Source: Akkermansiaceae bacterium UBA5688
Lineage (GTDB): Bacteria > Verrucomicrobiota > Verrucomicrobiia > Verrucomicrobiales > Akkermansiaceae
Assembly (NCBI GenBank): GCA_002420315.1
Contig: DIHU01000133.1
Location: 1 to 31,792, forward strand
Direction: 5' to 3'
DNA length: 31,792 nt
Shown here: positions 7,511 to 15,995 of the stretch, piece by piece
Layout of the letters: each line of letters opens with the position of its first letter
Position numbering within the stretch: the first letter of the stretch is position 1
Translations under genes and position numbers: made by a program
Notes under the pieces: model-generated
Told to the model about the DNA's origin: nothing
The model's input: only the letters and a program-made list of their open reading frames with translations
Database searches by the model: none

Positions 7511-9289
7511 TTACATTAGGTAGAGAATTGGGAAGAGAAAAATCCAGACGAGATCGACAAAGTGCCAGAAAAGGCCACCCACTTCCACCCTGTTCGCCAA
7601 CCATTCAGGATTAGAGTCATACATTTTCCGACCGAAAAACAGATAGTAGCCTAGGACTAATGCTCCTCCAATCACGTGCAAGCCATGCAGACCAGTAATA
7701 GTGAAATAAATTGCGTAATAAGTGTTCCACTTCGGTGTAAAGGTAGCTTCAAATCCAATATTAGCGCGTGGGATTTCCAGATGGGGAAACTTACCTTTGT
7801 GAATCTTGTGGTTCGCGCCAGCAAACCCATCGAGATCGAAAAGACCATTCCGCTCTAAGGTCCGAGACTTACCCTGTTCGTAAACCTTTTCGACATCGTA
7901 ATCTAATGCCTGATAGGCTAAGATCTGATCCCAATTAACTCGATATTTATCATTGAGGGTCGGAACACGTCCCTTTTTTTCAAGCCTTTCCGTCTCAGCC
8001 TTCAACCAAGCCATGTGGCAATCCCATATCTTTTTGAACTCATTACGATGATCAGCTCCTTCAGTTTCACCATGGTCATCATGGCTTCCATGATGGGCCT
8101 TATGATTAAGCAACCAGGTTTCTTCGATAACAGGAACTGGATCGAGACCTTCCGCTTCAGCCCGTTGAGCAGTCGTCCGGAAATCTAAAGCGTCGACCCC
8201 CATTATCATCGGGCTTGGTAGCACTTCACCGGAGACTAAAGTATCATCGCGGAGCTTGGCACTTAAATCGCCCACATTGACCTTCTTCACAAGGTCACCA
8301 GGCTTAAGGACTAAGGTAAGGGGTGGATCAACCTTAAAAGTGACTTCAGAAGCGGCACGGAGGCTCAAAATTTTAAGCTTTTCGGCATCCTCAGCACGAC
8401 GGTCTTTCCAAATCTCTTTTTCAACGATGAAAGTAGCAGCTTCTTCTTCACCTTTCACGTTTCGAACCCAATCCCAGGAGGCAGCAAGGAACTCAGTTCG
8501 GATTTTTCGGTCGTGTGAACGAGCTTCAAGGAAGGCATCTTCGAGTTTGTCGAGTAAGTCGATGCTAAGCTCACTTCCCTTCTCAGCAATGCGCGCCAAC
8601 TCGGTATTCGAAAGCTGATCACGATTCATTTGACCAGCATTAAGCTCATCTTTGTCGATTACTCGATAAGGTTCGGCGAGGGAAATTTTGCTGCGATCGC
8701 CAGCCTGATCGAGTATCTCTTTCACATAAGCCTCATGAGTTGGCCGTGTTAAAACGAAGGTGAACTCTGAGGCTTTGATCAAAACATGGTTTGCCTTAAA
8801 AACGCCGTCCTCTTTTTTACGGTCCTCATCAACTTCAACCATGAGACCTTCGTCATTAAGCTCAGCATAGTGAAGATGACCCTCAACAATTGCGCTATCT
8901 TGAACTGGTCCGCCTCCTTGAAGACGAACCGCTTGGTGGCCGAATTTCGCATTATATTCGATACCTTTGAGCACCATAAAAAGACCTGCGGAAAGTAAGG
9001 TGATCGCCATATATATCTGGAACTTTCGCCATTCCCGCATCTTTAACGCAGCCCAAGCAAATACCACTGTGATTGAAGAACCAATCAGAACAAAAGTATT
9101 GATCAAACCAGGGAGAACCGGAAGAGCTCGCTCCGGCCACGGATAATCTGCATAGAGCCGCAAGAATAGGTAGCCCGAGAACAAACCCCCAAACAAGGTA
9201 ACTTCAGAAGCTAGAAATAGCCAGATACCGACCTTTGAATTGAAGAGACCAGTATCCTTACGGGCATTAACAATAAACGGAATTTCCAT
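7511..9289 (-). CDS. coxC: Cytochrome c oxidase subunit III with ~380-residue insertion
   Basis: This 592-residue protein is about three times the size of bacterial five-helix subunit III. The family core is split. Residues ~1-115 hold three helices including LFLASEVTLFGGLFSGY, with the conserved glutamate of the first helix. Residues ~507-592 hold the last two helices with TGLHGLHVIGG and the VGGLFWHFVDLVW signature. Between them, residues ~125-505 are hydrophilic, charged and lack membrane helices. A histidine cluster occupies 396-414 (H396, H399, H400, H403, H406, H414), followed by DCH. By standard subunit III topology the insert lies between helices 3 and 4 on the periplasmic face, where cytochrome c docks. 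The frame is continuous with no sign of frameshift. The insert's function is unknown. Confidence 0.93.
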   Translation of the reverse strand: MEIPFIVNARKDTGLFNSKVGIWLFLASEVTLFGGLFSGYLFLRLYADYPWPERALPVLPGLINTFVLIGSSITVVFAWAALKMREWRKFQIYMAITLLSAGLFMVLKGIEYNAKFGHQAVRLQGGGPVQDSAIVEGHLHYAELNDEGLMVEVDEDRKKEDGVFKANHVLIKASEFTFVLTRPTHEAYVKEILDQAGDRSKISLAEPYRVIDKDELNAGQMNRDQLSNTELARIAEKGSELSIDLLDKLEDAFLEARSHDRKIRTEFLAASWDWVRNVKGEEEAATFIVEKEIWKDRRAEDAEKLKILSLRAASEVTFKVDPPLTLVLKPGDLVKKVNVGDLSAKLRDDTLVSGEVLPSPMIMGVDALDFRTTAQRAEAEGLDPVPVIEETWLLNHKAHHGSHDDHGETEGADHRNEFKKIWDCHMAWLKAETERLEKKGRVPTLNDKYRVNWDQILAYQALDYDVEKVYEQGKSRTLERNGLFDLDGFAGANHKIHKGKFPHLEIPRANIGFEATFTPKWNTYYAIYFTITGLHGLHVIGGALVLGYYLFFGRKMYDSNPEWLANRVEVGGLFWHFVDLVWIFLFPILYLM

Positions 9290-9328
9290 GGATCAGGTTG
9301 AATTTATTTGGCGAGAATTTGATCGTTA

Positions 9329-11218
9329 CTAGACCATGGTCGTTGTCTTTTCAGGTTCCACCTCGACCTCTTTAGCTGGAGCGTCACGCTTTGGCTCTTC
9401 CCATTGCGGGAAGAAATCAGAATCGTGGTCGGGGCGGCTATATTCGTATGGTCCACGATAAATTGCGGGATCAAAAGTGAAGTTACCATGTCCTGGAGGA
9501 GTTGGCGTGGCCCACTCAAGCGTGGTTGCGTCCCATGGATTATCACTAGTCACTTTTTTGCCCCAAAAATAACTAATAAACATATTCACAAGGAATGGCA
9601 GCTGAAAAACCGCGAGGGCGATTGCGGACCCCGTCATGATCTCGTTCAAAGAAATTTTTTCAGCGACTGTAATACCAAAGACATTTACCCCCTCGACTCC
9701 CTTTTCGATATACCCTTCCCCCCCGTTATACCAACGGCGATGGAATCCGGCCATACCTTGGGTCAACATTGGGAAAAAGAGAAGGTTCATGCATACGAGA
9801 GAGGGCCAAAAATGGAGGTGCCCTAGAAAGTTATCCATGAAGCGCCCAGTCATTTTGGGATACCAGTGATAAACCCCCGAAAAAAGCCCGAAGAGAATTC
9901 CAGGCGCTACCACATAGTGGAAGTGGCCAATAACATAATAGGTATCGTGTAAGTGAAGGTCAGCGAGATTAAAGGCCAATGGTAAACCAGTTAAACCACC
10001 GATACCAAACATTGGAAGAAAAGCCGCGGCCCAAATCATTGGCATGGTGAAGCGAATCGAACCACCCCACAGCGAAATAATCATCGAGGTGAGTAGGATA
10101 ACCGAAGGCACTGAAATCAAAACCGTAGTGGTCTGGAAAAAAGTTGAGATCACTGGCCCCATTCCGGTCAGATACATGTGGTGAGCCCATACGATAAAAG
10201 AAAGGAAACCAAGAATGACAACTGACCAAACCATAGACTTGTATCCCCACAGTGGCTTGCGAGTGTTACAAGGGATAATTTCAGCTACGCACGCAATCGC
10301 AGGGAGAAGGAGAACGTAAACTTCGGGGTGCCCTAGAAACCAAAAAAGGTGCTGGTAGAGAAGGGGGCTACCTGAGCCAGAAATATCCATAGCGGCCCCA
10401 CTCGATGCCGAATAAAGACCAGATGGCATAAAGAAACTCGAACCAACGACTCGGTCCATTAATTGCATTATGCCAGCAGCCTCAAGTGGTGGGAAAGCGA
10501 GCAAAAGCAAGAATCCCGTTACAAGCATAGCCCACACAAAGAATGGAAGACGCATCCAGGTAAGACCCTTCGCGCGAAGCTGAATAATAGTTGTCACAAA
10601 ATTAACTGATCCAAGAAGAGAGGATGTGATCAGCAAAACGAGTCCGATCAACCATTGCGTCTGACCCGCAAGAAACTGATTCACTATTTGTTTGTCGGCG
10701 TATCCCGCTAACGGTGAATAATTTGTCCAACCAGACTTAGCAGCGCCAGATTCCATGAAAAAGCTCATGCACATCACAAGCCCACCTGCAAGATAGACCC
10801 AAAAGCTTGCCATGTTTAACTTTGGAAACGCCATATCTGGGGCACCGATTTGAAGGGGCGTCACATAGTTTCCAAAAGCCGCAAACCCCAATGGAACAAC
10901 TCCAAGGAAAACCATAATAGTGCCATGCATAGCACCGAACATGTTATAGGTTTCCCCAGTAACCTTGCCATCATCCAACCAGCGAGCTTTCCAGCCATCC
11001 GTAAACATCCAACTCATGTAACCAGGAAGTGGCTCATGTGGATACGCTATGCTCCAGCGCATCACGATCATTAAAAAGAAACCGAAAAGAAGAAAAGCAC
11101 CAGCTGCTAAACCATACTGGATTCCAATCGTCTTGTGGTCTGTTGAAAAGAAATACTTCTTCCACCAGGGAAGAACGTGATGGTGCTCGTCATGTTGGTC
11201 GTGGGGGTCCGCGCTCAT
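9329..11218 (-). CDS. coxA: Cytochrome c oxidase subunit I (A-family heme-copper oxidase)
   Basis: This 629-residue catalytic subunit reduces O2 to water at the heme a3-CuB site and pumps protons. All ligands are present: H98 for heme a, CuB ligands H297 (in GHPEVY, with cross-linked Y301), H346 and H347 (WAHHMYL), H432 for heme a3 and H434 for heme a (GHFHYV). The D-channel IGAPDMAF segment and the GHPEVY glutamate place it in the A family. There are 12 core helices, and the polar C-terminal ~50 residues extend into the cytoplasm. The N-terminus is His/Asp-rich (DPHDQHDEHHH). It lies 30 bp after the monoheme cytochrome gene and 39 bp before subunit III. Confidence 0.97.
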   Translation of the reverse strand: MSADPHDQHDEHHHVLPWWKKYFFSTDHKTIGIQYGLAAGAFLLFGFFLMIVMRWSIAYPHEPLPGYMSWMFTDGWKARWLDDGKVTGETYNMFGAMHGTIMVFLGVVPLGFAAFGNYVTPLQIGAPDMAFPKLNMASFWVYLAGGLVMCMSFFMESGAAKSGWTNYSPLAGYADKQIVNQFLAGQTQWLIGLVLLITSSLLGSVNFVTTIIQLRAKGLTWMRLPFFVWAMLVTGFLLLLAFPPLEAAGIMQLMDRVVGSSFFMPSGLYSASSGAAMDISGSGSPLLYQHLFWFLGHPEVYVLLLPAIACVAEIIPCNTRKPLWGYKSMVWSVVILGFLSFIVWAHHMYLTGMGPVISTFFQTTTVLISVPSVILLTSMIISLWGGSIRFTMPMIWAAAFLPMFGIGGLTGLPLAFNLADLHLHDTYYVIGHFHYVVAPGILFGLFSGVYHWYPKMTGRFMDNFLGHLHFWPSLVCMNLLFFPMLTQGMAGFHRRWYNGGEGYIEKGVEGVNVFGITVAEKISLNEIMTGSAIALAVFQLPFLVNMFISYFWGKKVTSDNPWDATTLEWATPTPPGHGNFTFDPAIYRGPYEYSRPDHDSDFFPQWEEPKRDAPAKEVEVEPEKTTTMV

Positions 11219-11248
11219 AGTAAAATCAATGGTCGGTTGTAGGTTTAT

Positions 11249-12019
11249 TTATTGGTCAGCTGCAATTGGCTCCCAGGTTTCGGGATCCAACAAAGTATCT
11301 GGTTCTAAGATGTCACCGGGAAGCATCTTGTCATGTGATTTTTTAAGCTCTTCTGAACTTGTTTGACTACCGCCACGCTTCTTGGAAATTTCGAGGGCAT
11401 TGGCTGCCATAGAAGGCGAAACAATACTTGCGTCGTTCCCCCAAGAAGTACGGATAAACGTCATCAGGGCAGCAAGTTCTTTAGCATTCAGATTGGCTCC
11501 GAATGCACTCATATTACCATTATACTGAGTTCCTGCGACCTCGATCGGACCAGCCACTCCATTGTGAATAATCATGGAGAGGGCCTCAGTACTGCCGACA
11601 ACCCACTCAGACCCCGCAAGAGGCGGAAACTGACCGGTCTGGCCTAGGCCGCTATCTTGGTGACACGCCACGCAGGCTCCGTAGACTTTTTTTCCCTCCT
11701 TTTGAAATAAAGCAAGAGCCGCGATTGGCACTTTTGGGGCATCTTGTGGCACTGGAGACGGTCTCCGCATGTAGCCGTCTTTAACTAGCTCGTCGTATCC
11801 AAAAAATGCACCACCTTGACCCATCACAGCACCAGCAGCCAAAACTACAATCGCAGAAATTAAAACAAGCCAGAGTGACACAGCTTCCATGCCGTTTTCA
11901 CGAACTGTTTTCTCCCGACCAGCTGCAGGATCACCCTTTAGGGCGCTATGAGCATCTTGAACATTGATCAATTCGTCCAAATCTGGACGAAGGTCACTTG
12001 ATGATGATGAATCAGACAT
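11249..12019 (-). CDS. Membrane-anchored monoheme cytochrome c (CcoP-like)
   Basis: The 256-residue protein has a cytoplasmic acidic N-terminus, one membrane helix (about 45-67), then a periplasmic class I cytochrome c domain. The heme motif is C116-VA-C119-H120, followed by GLGQTGQFPPLAGSEW and a likely axial methionine in NGNMSAFG. The layout resembles the heme domains of CcoP, but CcoP has two hemes and this has one. Its C-terminal ~60 residues are a polar tail with LEPDTLLDPETWEP. It is 2 bp downstream of the CcoO-like gene and directly upstream of coxA, so it may deliver electrons to CuA of the aa3 oxidase. The CcoP label is by position and partial resemblance. Confidence 0.88.
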   Translation of the reverse strand: MSDSSSSSDLRPDLDELINVQDAHSALKGDPAAGREKTVRENGMEAVSLWLVLISAIVVLAAGAVMGQGGAFFGYDELVKDGYMRRPSPVPQDAPKVPIAALALFQKEGKKVYGACVACHQDSGLGQTGQFPPLAGSEWVVGSTEALSMIIHNGVAGPIEVAGTQYNGNMSAFGANLNAKELAALMTFIRTSWGNDASIVSPSMAANALEISKKRGGSQTSSEELKKSHDKMLPGDILEPDTLLDPETWEPIAADQ

Positions 12020-12021
12020 GG

Positions 12022-12780
12022 CTATTCTTTGGATTTTGGGGCCTTGGGATTAAAGTTAAGAGCTTCAGGAAGAGGATTTCCGAGAGTGTCCTTCTTGAGG
12101 GAGACTAGATAGCTTACGAGAGCTCTAGCCCGGTCAGTGGGTTTGATACCAACTCCCTCCTCAATTTTAAGAGGCAAGTTACCATGCCCTGCGCCATTCA
12201 CTTGGACCTGTCTAAACAGACCACCTTTCGGAGGGCAGGTTGATTTCCAAGAAGTGATAATTTGCGCACCAATTTCTGGAACTTCATAACGAGGGACTCC
12301 TTTCGGATTATAGAGATGCATAAAGGTCCATTGCTCTGGATTCCGACTACTCTTGTTAACCTTGAGGTAATGTTCCAGGCGGCGTCCAAAGTTCGACAGA
12401 TCAGGTCCAACTCTAGTTTGCCCAAGGTGAGCAACTTCCTCTTGCTCGAAATCTTGAGCGATCGTCTCCCGGCGAGTATCCTCATCGACGCTACTGCTTT
12501 TACGAAGACCGGCCCACTCAGCGCGGTGGACATCATTGCCAGCATAGGTTGGTCGAATGACCTGGGTGTGGCAAAGAGCACAACCTTCCTGACCAAAAAT
12601 CTTTGAGCCTTCTCTTATCCTGCCATCGCGCTTCGGAACGAAAGCCCCTGAAAGCTCCGAATTTTTTTCATACTTAACGGGCTCAAGACTCCGCATCGTT
12701 GAATACGGAACAACCACCAATAGCAACCAGGGAATACCGAAGGTTGCTAAAAGACCGATGATGAATGCTTTGAAAGTCAT
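12022..12780 (-). CDS. CcoO-like membrane-anchored cytochrome c
   Basis: This 252-residue protein resembles CcoO/FixO, the monoheme subunit of cbb3 oxidases. An N-terminal helix (about 3-28) anchors it. The heme motif is C67-AL-C70-H71, embedded in the CcoO-specific CHTQVIRP stretch. Downstream, TRVGPDLSNFGRR and HLYNPKG match CcoO landmarks. Where CcoO normally supplies the axial methionine (NPR...MPxY), this sequence reads KGVPRYEVPEIG, so the sixth ligand appears replaced and the heme may have altered ligation or potential. The final ~50 residues include a RARALVSYLVSLKKD helix typical of cytochrome c C-termini. It is encoded between the degenerate CcoN-like and the CcoP-like proteins in normal cbb3 N-O-P order. 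Confidence 0.9.
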   Translation of the reverse strand: MTFKAFIIGLLATFGIPWLLLVVVPYSTMRSLEPVKYEKNSELSGAFVPKRDGRIREGSKIFGQEGCALCHTQVIRPTYAGNDVHRAEWAGLRKSSSVDEDTRRETIAQDFEQEEVAHLGQTRVGPDLSNFGRRLEHYLKVNKSSRNPEQWTFMHLYNPKGVPRYEVPEIGAQIITSWKSTCPPKGGLFRQVQVNGAGHGNLPLKIEEGVGIKPTDRARALVSYLVSLKKDTLGNPLPEALNFNPKAPKSKE

Positions 12781-12801
12781 GGTTGATGGAAAACTTGATA
12801 T

Positions 12802-14289
12802 TTAGGCAGAAGCGGAACTGTAATTGTTAACCTCACCCTCCGCCCCATGAGGACTAGTCGGATGACTTGTGTTCAGCAGTGTAGGGTGCGAAGACCGTCG
12901 ACCGAGGCGAGCCCACATCAAGAGCAAATGGAAGCAGAAAAATAAGTTCGCAAAGAGAATGAAGGCCCAAGCAATCGTCACTCCCCAACTAAACTGACTC
13001 CCGCGCTCGGCCATCGTTCCGAAGGGCTGACTAAGGTCCTCGATTCCTTGCCCCTGAGATAAACCACCGGCAACAGCACAGATTACAACGGAAGAGACAC
13101 CATAAAGAGAAAAGAAGAAGTGCCACTTGATAAAGCGCCTAGAAAGCCATTCGCGCCGGGTAATTCGAGGGACGATAAAATAGATTGATCCAAAAGCACA
13201 AAGAGAGAATACCCCATAAAGTCCTAAGATATCAAATCCGTAACCTGTAGAGCTGAACTGAGTCAATTTTAAGGCTGAAACAGTATTGAGAAATACAGAC
13301 AAGGCCCCAAAAACAACAAAAAGGACGATTCCTGCTGCAGTGAACCGAAGAGACGGGCTTTCCGCGATGGCCTCGCTGTTACCAATCACTGTTTTAATAA
13401 TGTTGTAACCCACAGCGATCGCAGGAATGAGAATTAAAATCATCGAGGCCGCCCCAGCGTATGGAAGGAATTGAGGAACGGGAGCGCCGGCAAGCTTCTG
13501 CATCCCCGCCCATGGCCCGAAAACCGCAAGGGACCAAAAACCGAAGAGAGCAATATTGTAACTGTAAACTGGACGCCCCGTTACCTTTGGCGCTAGATAA
13601 TATGAGCTGCCTAGAGCGACCGGAAGGAAGAAGAGAGAAAAAAGGGTTCCTTTGAACCAAGCCGCTACTCCAGCAACCATTAAGGGATGGCCATCCATGA
13701 GAAATACAAAGACCCATGCTGTTACTGCAATCCAGGGAAACCATAATAAACCAGCGAGGAGATACCACTGGCTCACATAAACATGACCGGCATCGCGAAC
13801 CTGAAACTGAATCAGCGACCAAATTGTGATTGCGGTATAACAAATCAAGAGGAGGGGCCAAACTTCGCTTGGAAATTCCATATATGTGACGCCGGAACCT
13901 TCACCCATTATGATCCTGATGACACCATATGAGACTACGGCATTCCAGACGTGAGCCGCCCAGAGAATGACCCCTGACGCCGTGCACTCTTTACGGGAAA
14001 GCCTAGCCATCAACCAGATAATGATTCCAAAAGCAGCCTGTGAGCCCCATCCATAAATCATGGTGCTCATATGAGCGGCGTCTACTTTTCCGGCGTCCAG
14101 CCAAGAAAAGCAGGTCAGGAATTCGGGGCTGTGCTTCTTAGCAGAAGCGACCAACCCCAAGATAATGGAGAGCACCAGCCAAAGGGAACCACTCGCGAAG
14201 AAAAACATCACGGGATGACGAAGAGAGCGATCAATCGACGAGCGTAAAAGGACGTCCTTAGAATCTGCGGTAGAATTTTCCTCAGCCAT
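12802..14289 (-). CDS. Degenerate CcoN-like subunit lacking oxidase active-site ligands
   Basis: The 495-residue, ~12-helix protein aligns with cbb3 subunit I (CcoN): AAHMSTMIYGWG, the VSQWYLLAGL region, AWFKGTLFSLFF, YYLAPKVTGRPVYSYN, PWAGMQK, LNTVSALK and a VPRITRREW loop. Active-site residues are gone. The first CuB histidine is replaced at K213/G214, the HH pair of WAGPHH by Q264-K265, and the two heme histidines of GHxH by Y350 and F352. The cross-linking tyrosine is also lost. Only the first low-spin heme histidine, H73, remains. It cannot bind CuB and probably binds no heme. The reading frame is intact and in a tight operon, so this is a functional repurposing, perhaps a membrane scaffold for the CcoO/CcoP-like cytochromes. 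Confidence 0.9.
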   Translation of the reverse strand: MAEENSTADSKDVLLRSSIDRSLRHPVMFFFASGSLWLVLSIILGLVASAKKHSPEFLTCFSWLDAGKVDAAHMSTMIYGWGSQAAFGIIIWLMARLSRKECTASGVILWAAHVWNAVVSYGVIRIIMGEGSGVTYMEFPSEVWPLLLICYTAITIWSLIQFQVRDAGHVYVSQWYLLAGLLWFPWIAVTAWVFVFLMDGHPLMVAGVAAWFKGTLFSLFFLPVALGSSYYLAPKVTGRPVYSYNIALFGFWSLAVFGPWAGMQKLAGAPVPQFLPYAGAASMILILIPAIAVGYNIIKTVIGNSEAIAESPSLRFTAAGIVLFVVFGALSVFLNTVSALKLTQFSSTGYGFDILGLYGVFSLCAFGSIYFIVPRITRREWLSRRFIKWHFFFSLYGVSSVVICAVAGGLSQGQGIEDLSQPFGTMAERGSQFSWGVTIAWAFILFANLFFCFHLLLMWARLGRRSSHPTLLNTSHPTSPHGAEGEVNNYSSASA

Positions 14290-14322
14290 GAAAGTGTTCG
14301 CGTTGAAGCATTAAAAAAAGTA

Positions 14323-14646
14323 TTAATCGGTGGGTGTTTCAGCAGTAATAGGAGCGGCACCCGGGACTGGCATACTACCCTTGCTTTCCATATTTTTATC
14401 AAAGGACTTTGCTTGTGCCTGAAGAGCCTTTGCAAGGGTCTCCTTGTTAAGAGCGTCGTCTTGGGCACGATCAATTTCATCTTTAATCTCGAGCCGGCCT
14501 TCGCTCAGCATTTGATAAGCTTTATCCGTTTTATCCGGTGCAAAGGGCTGAGTAATTATAAGTGCAATACCAAAGGAAGTCGCCAACAGGATGGCGATCC
14601 AGAAGGCACTGAAGCGTCTAAGAGGATTGTCGCGGGAATGATCCAT
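14323..14646 (-). CDS. Single-helix membrane protein of the ACIII/oxidase operon
   Basis: This 107-residue protein has one N-terminal membrane helix (about 12-33) preceded by a basic segment (RDNPLRR). A periplasmic region of ~70 residues follows, with a helical acidic/basic stretch near 45-85 (LSEGRLEIKDEIDRAQDDALNKE) that could pack against a partner. The C-terminus is Pro/Ala-rich. No cysteine or heme motif is present. It starts 5 bp after actF and lies 33 bp before the CcoN-like gene, bridging the two modules. It may be a small accessory subunit joining alternative complex III to the oxidase, or the counterpart of the single-helix subunits found in some ACIII complexes. I do not recognise a defined family. 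Confidence 0.75.
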   Translation of the reverse strand: MDHSRDNPLRRFSAFWIAILLATSFGIALIITQPFAPDKTDKAYQMLSEGRLEIKDEIDRAQDDALNKETLAKALQAQAKSFDKNMESKGSMPVPGAAPITAETPTD

Positions 14647-14651
14647 GGCCT

Positions 14652-15971
14652 TTAATTGTGAAGATTAGCGGACTCGAGAATACGAGGATCGCGATGAGGG
14701 TAGAGAGCGGTGGACGTTAAATTTCGAAGATAAAGAAACAGACAAGCACAAACAGCGATAATAAGAGCAAGAACATCACCTAACCATGAACCAGAGATCC
14801 AAAGTTGAGGATGATGGTCAATCACAAGACCAACTGATGGGCCACGCTCAGGAATGACCATATGGTAAACATCCAAGACATGCATAAAGAGGATGTAGAA
14901 ACAAAGGATCGTCATGAACTTCGGGCTTTTCTTTACGTCCGAACGGAGAAGCGCCAAAAAAGGAAGTCCAAAATGCATGAACACAAGAGCTAAACTCAGT
15001 AGATTCCAGTTTTCAGTATTTCGCAGAAGGAAATAGCGACTCTCCTCTGTAATGTTGGCATACCAGATCAAGAAAAACTGAGAAAACGAAATATAAGCCC
15101 AGAAGACAGTAAAGGCGAAGCAGAGTTTGCCCATGATATGATAGTGCTCCTGAGTCACAACGTTTTTGAGGTAACCCATCTTCTGTAGAAAAATTCCAGT
15201 AAGGATCAGGACGGCCATTGAGTTTAGGGCTGACCCAGCAAAGACATAGACCCCAAACATTGTCGAGAACCATGAGTAATCTAGAGCCATCACAAAATCG
15301 AGTGCTAGAAAGGTTAAGGTCACCCCGAAGATGATCATACTCCAGGAAGAGTGCTTGCGGGCCGCAAAGAGATTTTTGGTGCCAGGCTTGTCATCGGTGT
15401 CTTGAGCAATAGAGAACTTTCGAACGAGGAAGATGAAGAAGCCTAGTCCAATGAAATAGAAAGCGACCCTTGCATACCAGAATCCTGGATTAAGGTAGAA
15501 TGTCTTGGCAGCAAGAAGATGATTATGAGGATCGGAGTCGTGTAAAAGTGCCTCTTTAGCATTCGCGCTGTCCCCAACAACATCCCGATAGGCAGTCATC
15601 CATTCGTAAAGATACTGCTGAACATTGGGGAAAAGAAATGGAACGAAAAAGACCACCATGAATGGAAAAACAAATCCAAGATTCTCCATCAATCGACGGA
15701 CGGATGTCCCCCACCCCGAATTCGAGAGGTTATGAAGGAAAGTCCAGAAACAACCACCAAGGACGATTGTCGTGACGAAGAAAACTGCGAAAAGCCAGGA
15801 AAATGTATAGCTCCCATGGATCTCACCACTTCCGCTGACCAGAAAAATGATGCTTGCGAGCAGACCAATTCCACCGATGCCACCGCAAATCATCTGAAGG
15901 GACGCAATTTTACCCTTCTCCAGGTGCTCCCCGTTAATCGGAATGTCTTTTGATGTCACTTGATGTGCCAT
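14652..15971 (-). CDS. actF: Alternative complex III subunit ActF (NrfD-like membrane subunit)
   Basis: The 439-residue integral membrane protein has about ten helices and belongs to the NrfD/PsrC-like group. ActF is the second large membrane subunit of alternative complex III, paired with ActC. Visible features include the early GSYTFSWLFAVFFVTT segment, the FWTFLHNLSNSGWG loop before an RRLMENLG helix, SYTF/AYISFSQFFLIWYANI, and the DVYHMVIPERGP loop near 370. Those elements recur in ActF proteins. The gene follows actE by 24 bp and precedes the single-helix protein by 5 bp. It holds no predicted redox cofactor. Confidence 0.92.
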   Translation of the reverse strand: MAHQVTSKDIPINGEHLEKGKIASLQMICGGIGGIGLLASIIFLVSGSGEIHGSYTFSWLFAVFFVTTIVLGGCFWTFLHNLSNSGWGTSVRRLMENLGFVFPFMVVFFVPFLFPNVQQYLYEWMTAYRDVVGDSANAKEALLHDSDPHNHLLAAKTFYLNPGFWYARVAFYFIGLGFFIFLVRKFSIAQDTDDKPGTKNLFAARKHSSWSMIIFGVTLTFLALDFVMALDYSWFSTMFGVYVFAGSALNSMAVLILTGIFLQKMGYLKNVVTQEHYHIMGKLCFAFTVFWAYISFSQFFLIWYANITEESRYFLLRNTENWNLLSLALVFMHFGLPFLALLRSDVKKSPKFMTILCFYILFMHVLDVYHMVIPERGPSVGLVIDHHPQLWISGSWLGDVLALIIAVCACLFLYLRNLTSTALYPHRDPRILESANLHN

Positions 15972-15995
15972 GGCGTATTGAGTCAGATGAAAGTG

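Noticed and set aside
8256..8618. 120-residue plus-strand frame inside subunit III
   Set aside because: It is rich in Ser, Arg and Lys with no motif and lies opposite the charged subunit III insert, whose composition readily makes antisense frames.
9304..9546. 80-residue minus-strand frame overlapping the end of subunit I
   Set aside because: It is an out-of-frame shadow of the coxA C-terminus with no independent start context.
13394..13861. 155-residue minus-strand frame inside the CcoN-like gene
   Set aside because: It is in another frame of a clear 12-helix protein and shows no domain; its Cys/Trp-rich composition is typical of a shadow frame.
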